From the NCBI RefSeq assembly GCF_902833645.1, contig NZ_CADFGE010000012.1, positions 1 through 64,000 of the forward strand: a stretch of DNA of 64,000 nt, read 5' to 3'. Origin of the DNA: Paraburkholderia fungorum (lineage in GTDB: Bacteria > Pseudomonadota > Gammaproteobacteria > Burkholderiales > Burkholderiaceae). This document shows, piece after piece, positions 27,277-35,262 of this stretch (the first letter of the stretch is position 1; every line of letters begins with the position of its first letter). The notes beneath the pieces are model-generated. The model did not search any database. It was given only the letters and a program-made list of their open reading frames with translations, and was not told the DNA's origin. Position numbers and translations under genes: made by a program.

Positions 27277-27296
27277 AAAAAAGCCCGCTAACGGGC
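27277..27296 (-). terminator. Orphan intrinsic terminator on the minus strand
   Basis: On the minus strand, GCCCG-TTAG-CGGGC is followed by six T. No annotated gene lies upstream of it on that strand, because the second activator is divergent. It could end a short untranslated RNA started within 27300-27460 or insulate the operon from antisense transcription. Confidence 0.5.
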
Positions 27297-27400
27297 CGTC
27301 TCAAACACACACGCCGCTTTCTTGGGGATCAGCTGTCCGCACGGAATGGAATGACCGTTCGGGTTTTGCTATTTCGCGAATCCCGAATGAGTCAGCGTGT

Positions 27401-27416
27401 CTGAACCGCGGTTCAG
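27401..27416. promoter_or_regulatory. 16-bp perfect palindrome upstream of the second activator gene
   Basis: CTGAACCGCGGTTCAG is a perfect palindrome centred about 53 bp before the ATG at 27462. It shares the CTGAA/TTCAG half with the 27043 repeat in another arrangement. It may be an operator for autoregulation. Confidence 0.45.
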
Positions 27417-27461
27417 GTGCGTACGTCATCCTTAACGTTCGTTGACGAGAGGATCTGAATA

Positions 27462-28856
27462 ATGGAACCCGCAACGCGGCAACTGATTTACGTTTCACGC
27501 GATCCGAGCGCGGAACTGAATACACGCTTCAATCAGCGCGGCTGGCATGTCGAAGTCGTGGGGTCGGCGCGCGACGTGCGCCGTGCGGTTCGCGCCGGCA
27601 TGGCGGCGGGCGGCCTGCTCGACCTGTCCAGCGAATTTCAGCCCCACGAAATCGCCGCTTTCGAGTCCTGTCTGACCATTCCTAATGTTGGCTGGGTTGC
27701 GGCCACCACACCCGGGCAATTGCAGGATGCGGCCTTGCGCCGGCTCGTGCGGGACTACTGTTTCGACTATGTAACGGTGCCTTACTCGGGCGACAGGATC
27801 GTCGATTCGGTGGGGCATGCGTACGGCATGATCTCGCTCGGAGAGCCGGCATCGAACGACGGCTCGCAAGGCGCGGAAGGCGAAATGGTCGGTTCGTGCG
27901 ACGCGATGCTCGCGCTGTTCCGTTCGATTCGCAAGGTGGCGATGACCGACGCGCCGGTATTTATCTCGGGCGAATCTGGCACGGGCAAGGAGCTGACCGC
28001 GGTCGCGATCCATGAACGCTCGGCGCGCCGCAATGCGCCTTTTGTGCCGATCAACTGCGGCGCGATTCCGCCACATCTGTTGCAATCCGAATTATTCGGT
28101 TATGAACGCGGCGCGTTCACGGGCGCCAGTCAGCGCAAGATCGGCCGGGTGGAAGCGGCCAACGGCGGGACGCTGTTCCTCGATGAAATCGGCGATCTCC
28201 CGCTCGAAAGCCAGGCGAGCCTGCTGCGTTTTCTGCAGGAACGCAAAGTGGAGCGGCTGGGCGGTCACGGTTCGATCGACGTCGACGTGCGCATCATCTC
28301 GGCCACGCACGTGGATATGACGGCGGCGATGATCGAAGGGCGGTTCCGCTCCGATCTGTATCACCGCCTGTGCGTGCTGCAAATCGACGAACCGCCGTTG
28401 CGCGCGCGTGGTAAGGATATCGAACTGCTTGCGCGGCACATGCTGGAACGTTTCAAGAAAGATGCAAGCCGCCGTCTGCGCGGTTTCGCGCCCGACGCCA
28501 TCGCGGCGCTGCATAACTACGGCTGGCCCGGCAACGTACGCGAGTTGATCAATCGCGTGCGGCGCGCGATCGTGATGTCGGAAGGGCGTGCGATCACGGC
28601 ACGCGATCTCGAGTTGGCCGAATACGTGGAGATCGTGCCGGTGTCGCTCGCCCAGGCGCGCGAAGCGGCCGAGCGTCAGGCAATCGAACTTGCGCTTCTG
28701 CGCCATCGCGGCCGTCTCGGCGACGCCGCCCAGGAACTCGGCATTTCGCGCGTGACGCTGTATCGCCTGTTGTGTTCCCACGGCATGCGCCATATGGAAG
28801 GCGAACCGCTGGCTACCCCGCACGGCGAGCTGCCGGCGTCGGTGCCGCATCTCTAG
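27462..28856 (+). CDS. Sigma-54-dependent activator, VpsR-like, divergent from the Fap-like operon
   Basis: A 464-residue paralogue of the activator at 18927. The receiver-like domain spans about 5-125 and lacks an obvious phospho-acceptor pocket. Walker A GESGTGKE is at 170-177 and GAFTGA at 217-222. The C-terminal Fis-type helix-turn-helix reads [16 protein letters not shown]. It lacks the 72-residue N-terminal tail of its paralogue. Both share the CFDYV segment near the end of the receiver-like domain, so they derive from a duplication. Divergence from the operon points to activation of the 26953 promoter. Which of the two paralogues does this, or whether they form mixed hexamers, cannot be told. 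Confidence 0.9.
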   Translation: MEPATRQLIYVSRDPSAELNTRFNQRGWHVEVVGSARDVRRAVRAGMAAGGLLDLSSEFQPHEIAAFESCLTIPNVGWVAATTPGQLQDAALRRLVRDYCFDYVTVPYSGDRIVDSVGHAYGMISLGEPASNDGSQGAEGEMVGSCDAMLALFRSIRKVAMTDAPVFISGESGTGKELTAVAIHERSARRNAPFVPINCGAIPPHLLQSELFGYERGAFTGASQRKIGRVEAANGGTLFLDEIGDLPLESQASLLRFLQERKVERLGGHGSIDVDVRIISATHVDMTAAMIEGRFRSDLYHRLCVLQIDEPPLRARGKDIELLARHMLERFKKDASRRLRGFAPDAIAALHNYGWPGNVRELINRVRRAIVMSEGRAITARDLELAEYVEIVPVSLAQAREAAERQAIELALLRHRGRLGDAAQELGISRVTLYRLLCSHGMRHMEGEPLATPHGELPASVPHL

Positions 28857-28996
28857 CAGGCTTTCCCTCCGATATTTTCTTCGCCGCGCGCCCCAATCGG
28901 GCGCCGCGCGGCTGCGCTTGTTAAAATCGGGTTTTCCGCTCACTCTCCGTGGCGCATGTTCCCGACCGAAGGGCGCGCTGCGTCGAAGGAACCCGC

Positions 28997-29968
28997 ATGA
29001 AACAATATCTCGACCTCGTCCGCACGATTCTCGACACCGGTACGTGGCAGGAGAACCGCACCGGCATCCGCACGATCAGCATGCCGGGCGCCATGTTGCG
29101 CTTCGACCTCCAGCAGGGCTTTCCCGCCGTCACCACGAAGAAGCTGGCGTTTAAATCGGCAATCGGCGAACTGGTCGGGTTTCTGCGCGCTTCGCGCAGC
29201 GCCGCGGATTTTCGCGATCTGGGCTGCAAGGTGTGGGACGCGAACGCCAATCAGAATCCGCAATGGCTTGCTAATCCGTATCGTCAGGGCCCGGACGACC
29301 TCGGCGATGTGTACGGCGTGCAGTGGCGCCAATGGCCGGCTTACAAGGTGCTGGACGCCGGCGCCGACGCGCAACTGGCCGACGCCACCGCGCGTGGCTT
29401 CCGGGTAGTGACGGAGTTCGACGAGGACGGCGGCCGCAAGGTGCTGCTGTACAAAGCGATCGATCAGCTGCGGCAGTGTCTCGACACGATCATGCAGAAT
29501 CCCGCCGACCGGCGAATTCTGTTTCATGCCTGGAACCCCGCCGTGCTGGATCAGATCGCGCTGCCGGCTTGCCATCTGCTTTATCAGTTCGTGCCGAATG
29601 TCGCGCGCCGTGAAATTTCGCTGTGCCTGTACATTCGCAGCAATGATGTCGGGCTCGGCACGCCGTTCAATCTGACCGAAGGCGCGGCTTTGCTGCATCT
29701 GGTTGGCCGCCTGACGGGCTACACGCCGCGCTGGTTCACCTATTTCATCGGCGACGCGCATATCTACGAGAACCAGCTCGATATGCTGCAACAACAGCTC
29801 ACGCGCGAGCCGTACGAAAGCCCGGCCTTCGCGATCTCGGACCGCGTTCCGGACTATGCGAAAACCGGCGTGTACGAGCCGGAGTGGCTCGAGAAAATCG
29901 AACCGTCGGATTTCTCGCTGGTCGGCTACCGTCATCACGAGCCGCTTACGGCGCCCATGGCGGTTTGA
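28997..29968 (+). CDS. thyA: Thymidylate synthase
   Basis: A 323-residue ThyA that methylates dUMP using methylene-tetrahydrofolate, producing dihydrofolate for FolA. The catalytic cysteine is C192 in [15 protein letters not shown] is commoner elsewhere. [15 protein letters not shown]-like and [16 protein letters not shown] stretches bind dUMP. It is longer than the 264-residue E. coli enzyme because of an internal insertion near residues 85-140, as in other longer ThyA proteins. The ATG at 28997 has GAAGGA upstream; the earlier frame start at 28949 is not used. Confidence 0.97.
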   Translation: MKQYLDLVRTILDTGTWQENRTGIRTISMPGAMLRFDLQQGFPAVTTKKLAFKSAIGELVGFLRASRSAADFRDLGCKVWDANANQNPQWLANPYRQGPDDLGDVYGVQWRQWPAYKVLDAGADAQLADATARGFRVVTEFDEDGGRKVLLYKAIDQLRQCLDTIMQNPADRRILFHAWNPAVLDQIALPACHLLYQFVPNVARREISLCLYIRSNDVGLGTPFNLTEGAALLHLVGRLTGYTPRWFTYFIGDAHIYENQLDMLQQQLTREPYESPAFAISDRVPDYAKTGVYEPEWLEKIEPSDFSLVGYRHHEPLTAPMAV

Positions 29969-30004
29969 GTACGGCCCGAGCGCCGGCTTGCAATCTGCTC
30001 AAAG

Positions 30005-30039
30005 AAAAACCTCCGCGACGTGAGTCGCGGAGGTTTTTT
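30005..30039. terminator. Intrinsic terminator between thyA and the FecR-like gene
   Basis: AAAAACCTCCGCGAC pairs with GTCGCGGAGGTTTTT around GTGA. It separates convergent genes and can work both ways. Confidence 0.92.
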
Positions 30040-30093
30040 ATTAGCGCCTTCTGACGGTCGCGTTGCGCGCGCATCTAGCCGCGCGCGTCATCT

Positions 30094-32511
30094 TTAGCCT
30101 TTGTGATGCTCGTCGCGATTAGCGCCGCTCGAATGCTGCTCCTCATGCTGGGGATGCGGCTCCGGGCGCGGCTGCTGCACCTGCTGCGGACGCGGCTCCG
30201 GGCGTGGCTGCTGCACCTGTTGCGGACGCGGTTCAGGACGTGGCTGCTGCACCTGCTGCGGACGTGACTCCGGGCGTGGCTGCTGCACCTGTTGCGGACG
30301 TGGCTCCGGGCGCGGCTGCTGTGCCTGTTGCGGCTGCGGACGATATTCCTCACGCGGTTGCTGCTGCGGCTGGGCGTGCACTTCGGGCGCACGCGGCGGT
30401 TGCGCTTCCGGCTGACGCTGGGCCTGTTGCTGCGGCTCAGGACGGCCCTCCGGCTGACGTGCCTGCTCCTGCGGGGCGCCATGTTGCTGCGCCTGCTGGG
30501 CCATCGGCGCATGCGGCTGCGTCCAGGCCGGCTCGCGCCGTGCCTCCGCACCCGGTTGCTGACCCGCTAGCCCCGGCGCACCGTGCTGCTGTGCGTAGGC
30601 GTTCGGGTTGGCGCTGTTAGCTTGCGGCGGGCGCGGCACGCCATTCGACGGACGTGCTGCTTCGCCGGGTTGCTCGTGCAGATTGGCCATTTGCGGCGGC
30701 GTGCCCGGCCGGGCTTGTGGTTCGCCGCCACGCTGCGGTTGAGCGTTCGGCGCTGCGCCGGCCCGCTGGCCGGCCTGTTGCATGCCCTGTTGCATGCCAT
30801 TAGGCGCACCCGGCGCTGCACCCGGTGTCCGCCCGGCCATGTGCGATTGCACGACCCGCACGTTTTGCACCGGCACGGCTCCTGGAGCGCCCACCATGTG
30901 CGCCGGCACCGAGGTTCGCACGATCGGCTCACCCGCGCCCGGCACCCGTCCGCCGCTCTGCGCAAAGCGCTGCGCGAGCGTGTCGTGGTACGCGGCCGGT
31001 ACGGCCGGGCTGCGCGTGGCGACGACCGGCCGCGCCGTCACGGCGGCCGGCGGACGATAGTTCGCGTTACGCAGGCCCGGCCCGAAGCTTTGCTTCACCG
31101 GCGCGATCCCCGGACCGCCCGGATTGATCTGCGCGTTGCGCCACTGTTGCGGATCGACCTTCTGCGCGAAGCGGCCAACCGGCTGACCGTGCACGAAAGC
31201 CGTCGCCGGTACCGCGGTCACGCCACCCGGCGCGCGATAGTTGATGTACGTGTTGTGAATGTTGGTCACATTCACATTCGTCACGTTGATGTTGCGGTTG
31301 TAGTTGTTGACGACCGTCGTGTTGTTGACGCGGTTGTAGTAACCCGGGCTCCAGTGGTCGTGGCCACCCCAGTTCGGGTGCCACGGCTCGCCGGGGCCGA
31401 GCGGGAACCACGCGACACCGGCCGCGACAGCGCCGCCGATCGCCAGACTGACTCCCCAGTTGACTCCGCCGCCACCGCCACCGCCGCCCACGAACGCGAC
31501 CAGTGCCGGTGCGTAGACCGGCGGCGCGCTGACTACCATCGGCCCAGGCACCCACGCCCACGAGTTGTCGACATAGGCCCAGCGGCCATAGTGATAGGGT
31601 GCGAAACCCCAAGGCGCGTCGTCTACCCAGGTCCAGCCCCACGGTGCCTGCCATACCCAATGGCCGTCGTGATACGGCGCCCAGCCGGCCGGCGTGGCAC
31701 GCGGCACCCACACTTCACCGTACTGCGGGCTGCTCTGCCACGTGCCGTTGGCGTCGAGATCCTGATAGCCGGGGATGTCGCGCGACACGTAGCGCGCCGA
31801 CACCGAGCGGTCTTCCGCTGCGTCGCGGCTTGCCGCCCATTGGTCGAACGGGTCGAGACCGGGCGCGCCATTGTCGGCGACCTGTTGCAGGTTGGTGCCG
31901 GCAAAGCGGACCTGCTGGCCCGCCGCGACCGGCACCTGGCCGCTGTCGCCATACACCGTCGCGCTGCCGCTGCGTACGGTGAGGGTGGTGCTGCTGCCGT
32001 CCGGTGCGACGTCGACGCGATAGTCGCCAGGGCCGTTCAGGCCGAGCGCCAGATTCGGCGTGTCGATTTCATACGAGGAGCCGGGCGCGAGTTCGCGCAC
32101 CCGCGCCGATAACGTGCCCTGCGCGACTTTCAACTGGGCGCTGTTGTCGTCGAGATTGAGGATGTCGAGGCTGGTGGACTGGTCGAGGCGCACCGCGGTC
32201 GAGCCAATATGCAGTTCGGAGCGCGCGTTCTGGTCGTTCCACAATTGGTCGCCCGTGGTGAGCGGGCGGTTGATTTGCGCGTACGACCAGTCGCTTGCGC
32301 CGGCCGGCTCGGTGGTCACGGCGCCGGCCGTGTAGTTCAGACGCGCCACGCGCCCCGGCGGATCGGTATTTTGCGTTGCGGCGCCCGGCGGTGCCTGTTC
32401 GGCTTCCTGTGCGAAGGTGGCCTGCGCGGCGAACAGAAAGGCCGCGGCAGCGATCAGCGTGTAGCCGGTCGTCCGGCGTTTCGAGTGTTGAGGTGTGGTG
32501 ACTGTTCTCAT
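30094..32511 (-). CDS. Exported FecR-domain / DUF6600 protein with Pro/Gln-rich repeat tail
   Basis: An 805-residue exported protein. A signal peptide spans 1-36 (AAAAFLFAAQATFAQEA). A FecR-like domain covers about 55-200, with LTTGDQLWNDQNARSELHIG and SYEIDTPNLALGLNGPGDYR. A Trp/Tyr-rich region typical of DUF6600 follows (PYHDGHWVWQAPWGWTWVDD), then a Gly/Val-rich hydrophobic patch. The last 300 residues are Pro, Gln, Ala and Arg, ending in five 12-residue repeats. FecR normally works with an ECF sigma factor, but none is adjacent, so this is probably a structural or envelope protein. The start at 32511 is chosen for the signal peptide. Confidence 0.85.
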   Translation of the reverse strand: MRTVTTPQHSKRRTTGYTLIAAAAFLFAAQATFAQEAEQAPPGAATQNTDPPGRVARLNYTAGAVTTEPAGASDWSYAQINRPLTTGDQLWNDQNARSELHIGSTAVRLDQSTSLDILNLDDNSAQLKVAQGTLSARVRELAPGSSYEIDTPNLALGLNGPGDYRVDVAPDGSSTTLTVRSGSATVYGDSGQVPVAAGQQVRFAGTNLQQVADNGAPGLDPFDQWAASRDAAEDRSVSARYVSRDIPGYQDLDANGTWQSSPQYGEVWVPRATPAGWAPYHDGHWVWQAPWGWTWVDDAPWGFAPYHYGRWAYVDNSWAWVPGPMVVSAPPVYAPALVAFVGGGGGGGGVNWGVSLAIGGAVAAGVAWFPLGPGEPWHPNWGGHDHWSPGYYNRVNNTTVVNNYNRNINVTNVNVTNIHNTYINYRAPGGVTAVPATAFVHGQPVGRFAQKVDPQQWRNAQINPGGPGIAPVKQSFGPGLRNANYRPPAAVTARPVVATRSPAVPAAYHDTLAQRFAQSGGRVPGAGEPIVRTSVPAHMVGAPGAVPVQNVRVVQSHMAGRTPGAAPGAPNGMQQGMQQAGQRAGAAPNAQPQRGGEPQARPGTPPQMANLHEQPGEAARPSNGVPRPPQANSANPNAYAQQHGAPGLAGQQPGAEARREPAWTQPHAPMAQQAQQHGAPQEQARQPEGRPEPQQQAQRQPEAQPPRAPEVHAQPQQQPREEYRPQPQQAQQPRPEPRPQQVQQPRPESRPQQVQQPRPEPRPQQVQQPRPEPRPQQVQQPRPEPHPQHEEQHSSGANRDEHHKG
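30151..30330 (-). repeat. Five 36-bp in-frame tandem repeats
   Basis: Five units encode QQVQQPRPEPRP, with small changes (A for V, S for P, H for R). They lie near the 3' end of the FecR/DUF6600 gene. Near identity at DNA level suggests copy-number variability between strains. Confidence 0.85.
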
Positions 32512-32693
32512 GGTTTTCTCCGACGGACGCGGCATTGTGCCGTAACCGTGAGAACCACTCTACCCGTACGGATTGTTTCAAGGCCCCCAGTTTTGTAAGG
32601 CTCTTTCGCGAGCGTGTAACAAAAGGTCTCGATAAGGCATTTCGTAAGCTGATAGAACAAATTTTGTAATTACATCAATCGGTTAGGCGCGAC

Positions 32694-33407
32694 TCAGGTG
32701 GCGAGGAACGCGTCGAAATGACGGTGGCCCGCGGGTGTGATTCGCAGGATCCTCGGGCGCTCCGTGCGCTCGACCCAGCCATGCGTCGACCATGAATCGA
32801 GCAGTGCCGCGCCGAGCGCGCCACCCAGGTGGGGACGCCGTTCGCTCCAGTCGGGACAGGTACAGGCGAAGCGCCGCCGGCGGCTCTTCTGGGCGGACAG
32901 GTCGATGCCCCAATCGGCGAAGCGGGCGGCGCCGTCAGCGGTGGCTTCAAGCGACGAACCGTGCAGTGTCAGCAGACCGCCCTCGACCATCCGCTCGAAC
33001 ACCCGCACCGACAGTTCTCCCGCCATGTGGTCGTAGCAGGTGCGGGCGTAGCGCATGTCGACCGGCACGGTGCGCGCCGGACGCGGCGCCGCCCGTTGCG
33101 GCGCGCTAACCTGTGCGACGTTGGCGAGGGCTTCTATCGACGCGGCGATATCCGGCGAGGCGATCCGGAAGTAACGATGCCGGCCGCGCACTTCGAGCGC
33201 GAGCAGGCCGCCGTCAGTCAGGCGCGCCAGATGAGCGCTGGCCGCCGACGGCGAGAGCCCGGCGATCATCGTCAGTTCGCCGGCCGGGCGGGCGCTGCCG
33301 TCCATCAGCGCCCACAGCATTGCGGCGCGGCCGGGGTCGGCGAGCAGCGCGCCGATACGGCTCAAGCCTGGAAAATGGTTTTGCTCGTCTGCGAGGTTCG
33401 CGGGCAT
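32694..33407 (-). CDS. ArsR-type winged-helix transcriptional regulator
   Basis: A 237-residue regulator. Residues about 10-90 form an ArsR-like winged helix: ADPGRAAMLWALMDGSARPA, then ELTMIAGLSPSAASAHLARL, then a wing LEVRGRHRYFRI. Residues 115-235 form a second domain with TCYDHMAGELSVRVFERMV and a CTCPDW segment, unlike short metal-sensing ArsR proteins. No metal-site cysteine pair is evident in the helix-turn-helix. GGAG lies seven bases before the ATG. It is divergent from the lipoprotein, MFS and GlxA-type genes and may control them. Confidence 0.87.
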   Translation of the reverse strand: MPANLADEQNHFPGLSRIGALLADPGRAAMLWALMDGSARPAGELTMIAGLSPSAASAHLARLTDGGLLALEVRGRHRYFRIASPDIAASIEALANVAQVSAPQRAAPRPARTVPVDMRYARTCYDHMAGELSVRVFERMVEGGLLTLHGSSLEATADGAARFADWGIDLSAQKSRRRRFACTCPDWSERRPHLGGALGAALLDSWSTHGWVERTERPRILRITPAGHRHFDAFLAT

Positions 33408-33694
33408 CGGGCGTCTCCGGTTGGCGGCGCGGGCAGGGCGCCATGCAGTTCACTCTATAGGGTTGGTGCATTCGATGTTTCAGCTTAGCGTGAATTGTCG
33501 AATGTAGTGGCTACGAAAATGCGGCGGGCAGGGTTGGGTGTGCGCCGCGGTCGCTTTCAAATCGCTTCGTGGGCGCTTCAAGGCCGCTTGTGAGTCGCCT
33601 GTGAGTTGGGTTGTGAGCCGCTGCTGAGTCGCTTCTGAGTCGCGCCAGACGGCCAGGCTAAAATCGAAGCCTGTCCTTGCAGGAACGCGCTGTC

Positions 33695-33838
33695 ATGAAA
33701 TTTCTTCTTGCCGCCACCGCGGCGGTTTTGCTGTTCAGCGCGTGTGCGCAGGGCGGATCGGGTTCGAGCTCGGGCGCGGGTACCGGCAGCATCACGATGT
33801 ACGGCACGATCGACGAAGGCATTACAGTCCACAAGTAG
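33695..33838 (+). CDS. Small lipoprotein, 47 residues
   Basis: A short frame from ATG at 33695 to TAG at 33836-33838. MKFLLAATAAVLLFSAC is a lipoprotein signal with the modified cysteine at residue 17, followed by AQGGSGSSSGAGTGSITMYG and a short tail. AGGA lies upstream of the ATG. The mature peptide of about 31 residues is Gly/Ser-rich. Its function is unknown. It precedes the MFS gene on the same strand. Confidence 0.7.
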   Translation: MKFLLAATAAVLLFSACAQGGSGSSSGAGTGSITMYGTIDEGITVHK

Positions 33839-33975
33839 TCCGGAGGCGGCTGCGGCCGCTTTTTCGACGGACGAGTGCGGCGACTGGCTGGAATTGATGC
33901 ATCATTGTCATTCCTGCCATTGCGAGCCATGTGACGATCTGGGCATCGCCACTTTCGCCGACCCGAGGCTTACCG

Positions 33976-35262
33976 ATGCCGCCCGCTGCTTCTTCCACTG
34001 CTTCTTCCGCCCCTTCCACCGCTGCCAGCTTTACCGCCAGTCAAACCGGCTCCGGCCATTCCGACCCCAACGGCCGGCGCGCGGCGCGCGTGCTGGCGAT
34101 CTGCCAGGCGCTCTATACCTCGTCTGTCTCAATCGATCTGACTTTGACCGGTCTGGTCGGCTACACGCTTGCCGACGACAAGGCGTTCGCGACGCTGCCG
34201 TTTTCGCTGATCACCGTCGCTGCCGCGTTGACCACGATCTTTGCTTCGTTCCTGATGGCGCGCATCGGCCGGCGCGCGGGCTTCGTGCTCGGCGCGGGCG
34301 TCGGTGCACTGGGCGGGGCCGTCTCCGTATGGGCGATCTTTCACCACAGTTTCTGGGCGTTCTGTACCGGTACGGCCACAGTCGGTGTGTTTCAGGCGTT
34401 CGCGCAGTATTACCGGCTGGCGGCCGCGGATGCCGTCGGCATCGAAGGCAAGAGCCGGGCGATTTCAACGGTGCTCACCGGCGGCGTGGTGGCCGCTGTC
34501 TGCGGGCCGCTCCTCGCCGCGTGGAGCAAGGACTGGCTCGCGCCGGTCGCATTTGCGGGCTCCTATGCGCTGGTCACGGGCTTCGGACTCGTATCGATCG
34601 CCATGCTGGCGCTGCTGTATCGCGACGCCGCGCCGCACGCGAGCGCGGCCGTGACTCAAGACGCGGCCCGGCCGCTCGGCGAAATCGTCCGGCAACCGAT
34701 TTTTGCCGCGGCACTCGCCAACAATGCGCTCGGCTACGCCGTGATGATGTTCGTGATGACCGCGACGCCGATTGCGGCGGTCGCGTGCGGCCACACGATC
34801 GGCGACGGCGCCGGGATCATTCAATGGCATCTGGTCGGCATGTTCGCGCCATCGCTGTTTTCCGCGCGGCTGATCCAGCGCTTCGGCGTGCTGCCGGTGA
34901 TCGGCGCGGGGATCGCGCTGTCGGCGATGTGCGGCGTGCTGGCGTTGCGCTCCACCGATCTACCGCACTTCTATGCGGCGCTCGCGTGTCTCGGCGTGGG
35001 TTGGAATTTCATGTTCGTCGGCGGATCGACCTTGCTCGCGCAATCGTACCGGCCGTCCGAGCGCGCGAAGACGCAGGCCACCAGCGAGTTCACGACCTTT
35101 GCGTTTTCCGCGTTGGGCTCGCTGTTCGCCGGGCAATTGCTGGCGCGCTTCGGCTGGGCGACGATCAACGCCGCGATTTTTCCGTTGCTCGGAATCGCGG
35201 CGTTGGCCACGCTGAGCTATGCGTGGTCGAGCAAGCGGCAACTCGCAAAAGGGGTTTCCTGA
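33976..35262 (+). CDS. MFS transporter
   Basis: A 428-residue major facilitator protein with about 12 hydrophobic segments. After a Ser/Ala/Thr-rich N terminus of about 35 residues come the first helix (ALYTSSVSIDLTLTGLVGYT) and the loop-2 MARIGRRAG motif typical of MFS. A mid-loop lies around 210, and a second MFS-like motif in ARLIQRFGVLPVIG follows. The ATG at 33976 has GAGG eight bases upstream. Its TGA overlaps the next gene's ATG by one base, so it is coupled to the GlxA-type regulator. The substrate is unknown; a drug or metabolite exporter is likely. Confidence 0.85.
   Translation: MPPAASSTASSAPSTAASFTASQTGSGHSDPNGRRAARVLAICQALYTSSVSIDLTLTGLVGYTLADDKAFATLPFSLITVAAALTTIFASFLMARIGRRAGFVLGAGVGALGGAVSVWAIFHHSFWAFCTGTATVGVFQAFAQYYRLAAADAVGIEGKSRAISTVLTGGVVAAVCGPLLAAWSKDWLAPVAFAGSYALVTGFGLVSIAMLALLYRDAAPHASAAVTQDAARPLGEIVRQPIFAAALANNALGYAVMMFVMTATPIAAVACGHTIGDGAGIIQWHLVGMFAPSLFSARLIQRFGVLPVIGAGIALSAMCGVLALRSTDLPHFYAALACLGVGWNFMFVGGSTLLAQSYRPSERAKTQATSEFTTFAFSALGSLFAGQLLARFGWATINAAIFPLLGIAALATLSYAWSSKRQLAKGVS

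Larger units (their letters stand above)
26926..27461. other. Divergent control region between the Fap-like operon and the second sigma-54 activator
   Basis: About 535 bases without a credible gene and more AT-rich than its surroundings. It holds a sigma-54 promoter firing leftward (26953-26969), an inverted repeat at 27043-27060, a minus-strand intrinsic terminator at 27277-27296 and a 16-bp palindrome at 27401-27416. No good sigma-70 promoter for the rightward activator gene could be identified. Confidence 0.7.

Noticed and set aside
27899-27925. ALFRS in the second activator, like the FleQ c-di-GMP motif
   Set aside because: In FleQ the LFRS motif precedes the VGTS segment. Here it lies after VGSC, so the positions do not correspond. 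c-di-GMP binding remains an analogy to VpsR only.
18927-28856. Bacteriocin export locus based on the C39 peptidase and a GG-like motif
   Set aside because: There is no ABC transporter fused to the C39 domain, no membrane-fusion protein, no short leader peptide and no immunity gene. The coiled-coil barrel and repeat proteins fit an amyloid exporter better.
30151-30330. Evenly spaced direct repeats resembling a CRISPR array
   Set aside because: There are no spacers, the units are contiguous, they encode an in-frame 12-residue protein repeat, and no cas genes are present.
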